From Pseudomonas cuatrocienegasensis (GTDB lineage: Bacteria; Pseudomonadota; Gammaproteobacteria; Pseudomonadales; Pseudomonadaceae), in NCBI RefSeq assembly GCF_900110925.1, contig NZ_FOFP01000004.1, forward strand, positions 107,250-171,249: 64,000 nt of DNA, given 5' to 3'. Positions 60,625-64,000 of the stretch are shown here, piece by piece; position 1 is the stretch's first letter; every line of letters starts with the position of its first letter. Both the position numbers and the translations under genes were made by a program. The notes beneath the pieces are model-generated. The model saw only the letters and a list, made by a program, of their open reading frames with translations, was not told the DNA's origin and ran no database searches.

Positions 60625-62754
60625 TCAGAACTCGACGCTGGCGGAGAGGCGTGCGGTGCGCGGTTCGCCCACGCTGACGTTGAGCTCGCTACCGGTCGTG
60701 GAGGGGTAGTAGTGCTTGTCGAACAGGTTGTCGACATTGAGCTGCAGTGAGGTTTTACGCCCCAATAGCGGGTACTCCCAGCGTACAAAGGTGTCGGCCA
60801 CGGTGTAGCCGCTCAGGCGGAAACTGTCGGCGTTGTCGGCCGTGCGTTCACCAACGTGGCGAGCACCGCCGCCGATGCGCCAGGTGCCCAGTTCGCTGGG
60901 TGCCGCCAGTTGGTGCGTCAAGTAAAGACTGCCGGTGTGGCGCGGCGCCTGGGCCAGGCGATTGTCCTCATTGGCCGGATCATCAAGGATTTCAGTGTGG
61001 GTGTAGGCGTAGGTGGCGATCAGCTCCCAGCGCTCGGCGATCCTGCCGCTCAGATCCACTTCCACGCCGCGTGAGCCGACCTTGCCGGCGGCTTCTGTGT
61101 TGTCGCCGGAGCCGACCACCACGTTCTCCTTAACGATATCGAACAGCGCCAGGTTGAGGCTCAAGCCTGGGCGAAGGTCGTATTTGGCACCCACTTCATA
61201 GCTGCGGCCCTCTTCAGGGTCAAAGGTCTGGCCGCTGTCGGTGACACTGGTATTGGGCACGAAGGAACGGCTGTAATTGCCATATAGCGACAAGGCCTCG
61301 CTAGCCTTGTAGACCAGGCCGGTGAAGGGAATCAGGGTTTGGTCATTGCGGTCGTACAGGGTCTCGCGACTGCTGCCCAGACCCTGGGCAATGTACTGGT
61401 CGTAGTGCTGATAACGGCCGCCGAGTACCAGAATCCAGCGGTCATCAAGGTGCCAGTTGTCCTTGAAATACATCGAGGTCGAGGTCAGCTCGTTGCGCCG
61501 GTTGCTTTGTGTCGCACTGATCACGCTGGGTTCGTCCAACTCTCCATATACCGGGTCGTAAATATCGATATCGCTGCGCATACCAGTGGTGTTGCGGTAG
61601 GTCTTGCCGCGGTATTGGTCGTTCAGTTCATGATCGACGCCGAGCAGCAGCTCGTGGCGCTGGCCAAAGAGCATCTGCTGGCCGATCAGGTCGAGGCTGC
61701 CGTAACGGGTTTCGTCGTCGTAATGGGCGCCGTTGCCGACGCGGCGGAAGTTGCCAGTGGCAGCGTTTAGCGATACCGGTTGGGCAATGGAAAGCCCATA
61801 GCGGTCATTGTTCCAGCCGTAGGTCAGGCGGGTTTTCCAATCATCGTCCAGTTGATACTCGAATACGGCGCGGGCGCTTTCGGCGATGCCGCGGGTTTCT
61901 GCCCAGCGCTCATCCAAGCGCTTGTCGTAATCAACGCTAGCCGGATGGCCGCCGATAAATACTGTGCCGCGATCGAAGGGGGCGGAGTAGTCGTTGTATT
62001 CGTAGGCCAGGGTCAGGCTGGCGCGCTCGCCAGTCCAGGTCAGCGACGGGGCGACCAACACCTGTTCGTCGCTACCATAGTTGCGCCAGTAGTCTTCGTT
62101 CTGGCGCTCAGCGATCAGTCGATAGGCCAGGCCTGTATCGCCAAGCGGGCCGGTGGTATCCAGCGACAACGAACCGCCGCCTTCGCTATAGGTCGAGCCG
62201 CCAATTACGGTGCGCTGTTGGTACTGCGGCAGTTTGCTGATGACGTTGATCAGCCCGCCTGGGTCCATCGCACCGTAGAGCAGCGCTGCCGGGCCCTTGA
62301 GCACTTCGACTCGTTCGCTGGTGGCGCCGAAGTTACGCGACAGGTTCGAGCGGATGCCGTCACGCAGGATCGAACCATCGGAGTTGGTGCCGAAACCCCG
62401 CTTGATGAAGGCATCCTTGGTGCCGCCGAGGGTATTGCTCTGGCTGACGCCACTGACAAACTTCATCGCATCGTCCAGGGATTTGACCTGGTAATCCTCG
62501 ATGGTCTGCGGCGTGACCACTTGCACTGACTGGGCCTCTTCCTTGAGCGGGGTGTCGGATTTGCTTGCTGTGCTGGCGTTCGAGGCTTTGTAGCCTTCGT
62601 CGGTGCTGCGCGGCGCGACGACTTCGACGCTGGGCAGTTGCAGGTTTTCCGCAGCCGAGGCCGCGAGCGCAGAGCCGGCAGGGAGCGCCGCAAGGAGTAG
62701 GGCAGGGCACAGCAGGTAGGGGGCGCGCGGGAATAAGGTGGCGGGCATTTGCAT
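60625..62754 (-). CDS. TonB-dependent siderophore receptor
   Basis: A 709-residue outer-membrane receptor. The signal peptide ends near SALAAS (about residue 32). A TonB-box-like segment (PSVEVVAPR) is followed by the plug domain (QSVQVVTPQTIEDYQVKSLD; RGFGTNSDGSILRDG; VEVLKGPAALLYG), then a beta barrel ending in the terminal aromatic SASVEF. It has no N-terminal signalling extension, so it is a plain transducer-free receptor. The ligand is a ferric siderophore by family; no biosynthesis genes are nearby, so it may take up siderophores made by other species. A Fur box lies 15 bp upstream. Confidence 0.93.
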   Translation of the reverse strand: MQMPATLFPRAPYLLCPALLLAALPAGSALAASAAENLQLPSVEVVAPRSTDEGYKASNASTASKSDTPLKEEAQSVQVVTPQTIEDYQVKSLDDAMKFVSGVSQSNTLGGTKDAFIKRGFGTNSDGSILRDGIRSNLSRNFGATSERVEVLKGPAALLYGAMDPGGLINVISKLPQYQQRTVIGGSTYSEGGGSLSLDTTGPLGDTGLAYRLIAERQNEDYWRNYGSDEQVLVAPSLTWTGERASLTLAYEYNDYSAPFDRGTVFIGGHPASVDYDKRLDERWAETRGIAESARAVFEYQLDDDWKTRLTYGWNNDRYGLSIAQPVSLNAATGNFRRVGNGAHYDDETRYGSLDLIGQQMLFGQRHELLLGVDHELNDQYRGKTYRNTTGMRSDIDIYDPVYGELDEPSVISATQSNRRNELTSTSMYFKDNWHLDDRWILVLGGRYQHYDQYIAQGLGSSRETLYDRNDQTLIPFTGLVYKASEALSLYGNYSRSFVPNTSVTDSGQTFDPEEGRSYEVGAKYDLRPGLSLNLALFDIVKENVVVGSGDNTEAAGKVGSRGVEVDLSGRIAERWELIATYAYTHTEILDDPANEDNRLAQAPRHTGSLYLTHQLAAPSELGTWRIGGGARHVGERTADNADSFRLSGYTVADTFVRWEYPLLGRKTSLQLNVDNLFDKHYYPSTTGSELNVSVGEPRTARLSASVEF

Positions 62755-62768
62755 CTCGAGTGCGGGCG

Positions 62769-62787
62769 TTTATGAGAATCATTATTG
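62769..62787. promoter_or_regulatory. Probable Fur box
   Basis: TTTATGAGAATCATTATTG matches most positions of the GATAATGATAATCATTATC consensus. It lies just upstream of the TonB receptor start codon, as expected for iron repression. Confidence 0.8.
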
Positions 62788-62860
62788 TATTCGCGTTCCG
62801 CCAGCCGTTTCCATGTTTGCGTCGTGCGGCTAATTGCCCCGCAATAGGGCATTCTTTGCA

Positions 62861-62889
62861 TTGAGTGAAGCGCCTGCGCTGGGTATAAT
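62861..62889 (+). promoter_or_regulatory. guaB promoter
   Basis: TTGAGT (62861-62866), a 17-bp spacer and a perfect TATAAT (62884-62889) form a strong sigma-70 promoter 36 bp before guaB. A GC-rich discriminator (GGCGCGC) follows the -10, as in promoters under stringent control. Confidence 0.85.
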
Positions 62890-62925
62890 GGCGCGCTTCC
62901 AATTTCCCGCTCGGGAGCCCCCGCC

Positions 62926-64000
62926 ATGCTGCGTATCAGTCAAGAAGCTCTTACCTTCGACGACGTTCTACTTATTCCAGGTTATTCCGAAGTTCTGCCG
63001 AAGGATGTCAGCCTCAAGACGCGTCTGACCCGTGGTATCGAGCTCAATATTCCGCTGTTGTCCGCTGCAATGGACACCGTCACCGAAGCGCGCTTGGCGA
63101 TCGCCATGGCCCAGGAAGGCGGCATCGGCATCATCCACAAGAACATGACCGTCGAGCAGCAAGCGGTTGAAGTGCGCAAGGTCAAGAAGTTCGAGGCCGG
63201 CGTGGTCAAGGACCCGATCACGATCGAGGCAGACGCCACCGTACGCGACCTGTTCGAGCTGACCCGCCTGCACAATATCTCCGGCGTGCCGGTGCTGAGC
63301 AACGGTGACCTGGTCGGTATCGTTACCTCCCGCGACGTGCGTTTCGAGAATCGCCTGGACGCCACGGTGCGTGAAGTGATGACGCCCAAAGAGCGTCTGG
63401 TCACCGTCAAGGAAGGCGCCGCCAAGGAAGCCGTTCGCGAGTTGCTGCACAAGCACCGCATCGAGAAAGTGCTGATCGTCGACGACGCCTTCCACCTCAA
63501 GGGCATGATGACCGTCAAGGACATCGAAAAAGCCAAGGCCTACCCGCTGGCCAGCAAGGACGACCAGGGTCGTCTGCGTGTCGGTGCAGCGGTTGGCACG
63601 GGCGCTGATACTGCTGACCGCGTCACCGCGCTGGTCAATGCCGGGGTTGACGTGATCATCGTCGACACCGCGCACGGCCACTCCAAGGGCGTGATCGACC
63701 GTGTGCGCTGGGTCAAGCAGAACTTCCCTGAGGTACAGGTCATCGGCGGCAATATCGCCACCGGCGCTGCCGCCCTGGCCTTGGCTGAGGCTGGCGCTGA
63801 CGCCGTCAAGGTCGGTATTGGCCCAGGCTCGATCTGCACCACGCGCATCGTCGCCGGTGTCGGCGTGCCGCAAATTTCCGCCGTGGCCAACGTTGCTGCC
63901 GCGCTGGAAGGCACCGGTATCCCGCTGATCGCCGACGGCGGTATCCGCTTCTCCGGTGACCTGTCCAAGGCCATCGTGGCTGGCGCCTCTGCCGTGATGA
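62926..64000 (+). CDS. guaB: Inosine-5'-monophosphate dehydrogenase (3' end outside window)
   Basis: The first 358 codons of IMP dehydrogenase, which converts IMP to XMP in guanine nucleotide synthesis. The N terminus [20 protein letters not shown] is typical. Two CBS domains (about residues 95-205) precede the catalytic loop, [15 protein letters not shown], with the nucleophilic cysteine near residue 304. GADGG-type [15 protein letters not shown] follows. The gene is intact up to the window edge and reads off the end. guaA, its usual partner, should lie beyond. Confidence 0.97.
   Translation, partial: MLRISQEALTFDDVLLIPGYSEVLPKDVSLKTRLTRGIELNIPLLSAAMDTVTEARLAIAMAQEGGIGIIHKNMTVEQQAVEVRKVKKFEAGVVKDPITIEADATVRDLFELTRLHNISGVPVLSNGDLVGIVTSRDVRFENRLDATVREVMTPKERLVTVKEGAAKEAVRELLHKHRIEKVLIVDDAFHLKGMMTVKDIEKAKAYPLASKDDQGRLRVGAAVGTGADTADRVTALVNAGVDVIIVDTAHGHSKGVIDRVRWVKQNFPEVQVIGGNIATGAAALALAEAGADAVKVGIGPGSICTTRIVAGVGVPQISAVANVAAALEGTGIPLIADGGIRFSGDLSKAIVAGASAVM

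Noticed and set aside
60625..62754. TonB receptor as a sigma-regulating transducer (FecA/FpvA type)
   Set aside because: The N terminus goes from signal peptide to TonB box to plug with no room for the 80-residue signalling domain, and no sigma/anti-sigma genes are adjacent.

Overview
The window is chromosomal DNA from a Pseudomonas-type gammaproteobacterium. It is GC-rich. From valS to guaB it follows the gene order known from the Pseudomonas core genome: valS, holC, pepA, lptFG, queA-tgt-yajC-secDF, suhB, trmJ-cysE, isc, ndk-rlmN-pilW-rodZ-ispG-hisS-yfgM-bamB, der, leuA, xseA, guaB. Protein sequences, a type IV pilus gene, REP-type repeats and a NemR-like regulator agree with this. The species cannot be fixed from the sequence; an NhaD antiporter hints at salt or alkali tolerance.

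Layout. 1-13.3 kb is more variable: a DJ-1/PfpI-like enzyme divergent from a NemR-like TetR regulator with two operators; sbcC without an adjacent sbcD; a soluble four-PAS chemoreceptor with a short signalling domain; an ABC1 kinase; an ArsB/NhaD-type permease whose stop codon lies in the end of a small inverted-repeat element; rlmF; a small winged-helix protein; and nhaD. A tandem REP array of about 150-bp units (13.5-14.2 kb) separates this from the core block. 14.3-29.8 kb holds valS, a small acidic protein, holC, pepA, the LPS transport permeases lptFG, an RDD membrane protein, a cold-shock protein, tRNA-Leu(CAA), queuosine synthesis (queA-tgt) and the Sec accessory genes yajC-secD-secF. 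29.9-38.6 kb holds suhB, trmJ-cysE and the full iron-sulfur cluster operon iscRSUA-hscBA-fdx-iscX with IscR-type sites at its promoter.

The trmJ-to-iscX block is bracketed by two copies of a 267-bp inverted-repeat element in opposite orientation. 38.7-47.9 kb is ndk, rlmN, pilW, rodZ, ispG, hisS, yfgM, bamB, then der. 48-51.6 kb has a methionine-type aminotransferase paired with an omega-amidase (a 2-oxoacid salvage pair), and an old-yellow-enzyme reductase divergent from an HxlR regulator. 52-64 kb has leuA with a 25-codon leucine-rich leader ORF upstream, a YbdG-like mechanosensitive channel, an xseA/M23 peptidase/cysteine hydrolase cluster, a LysR/PACE efflux pair, a zinc-ribbon-like protein of unknown function, a Fur-box-preceded TonB siderophore receptor and the start of guaB.

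No prophage, CRISPR array, complete insertion sequence or obvious defence island is visible. The more unusual material lies between genes: two families of small TA-flanked elements, several REP families, the leuA leader ORF, and paired operators. Functions below come from reading motifs and family resemblance; no database search was run.
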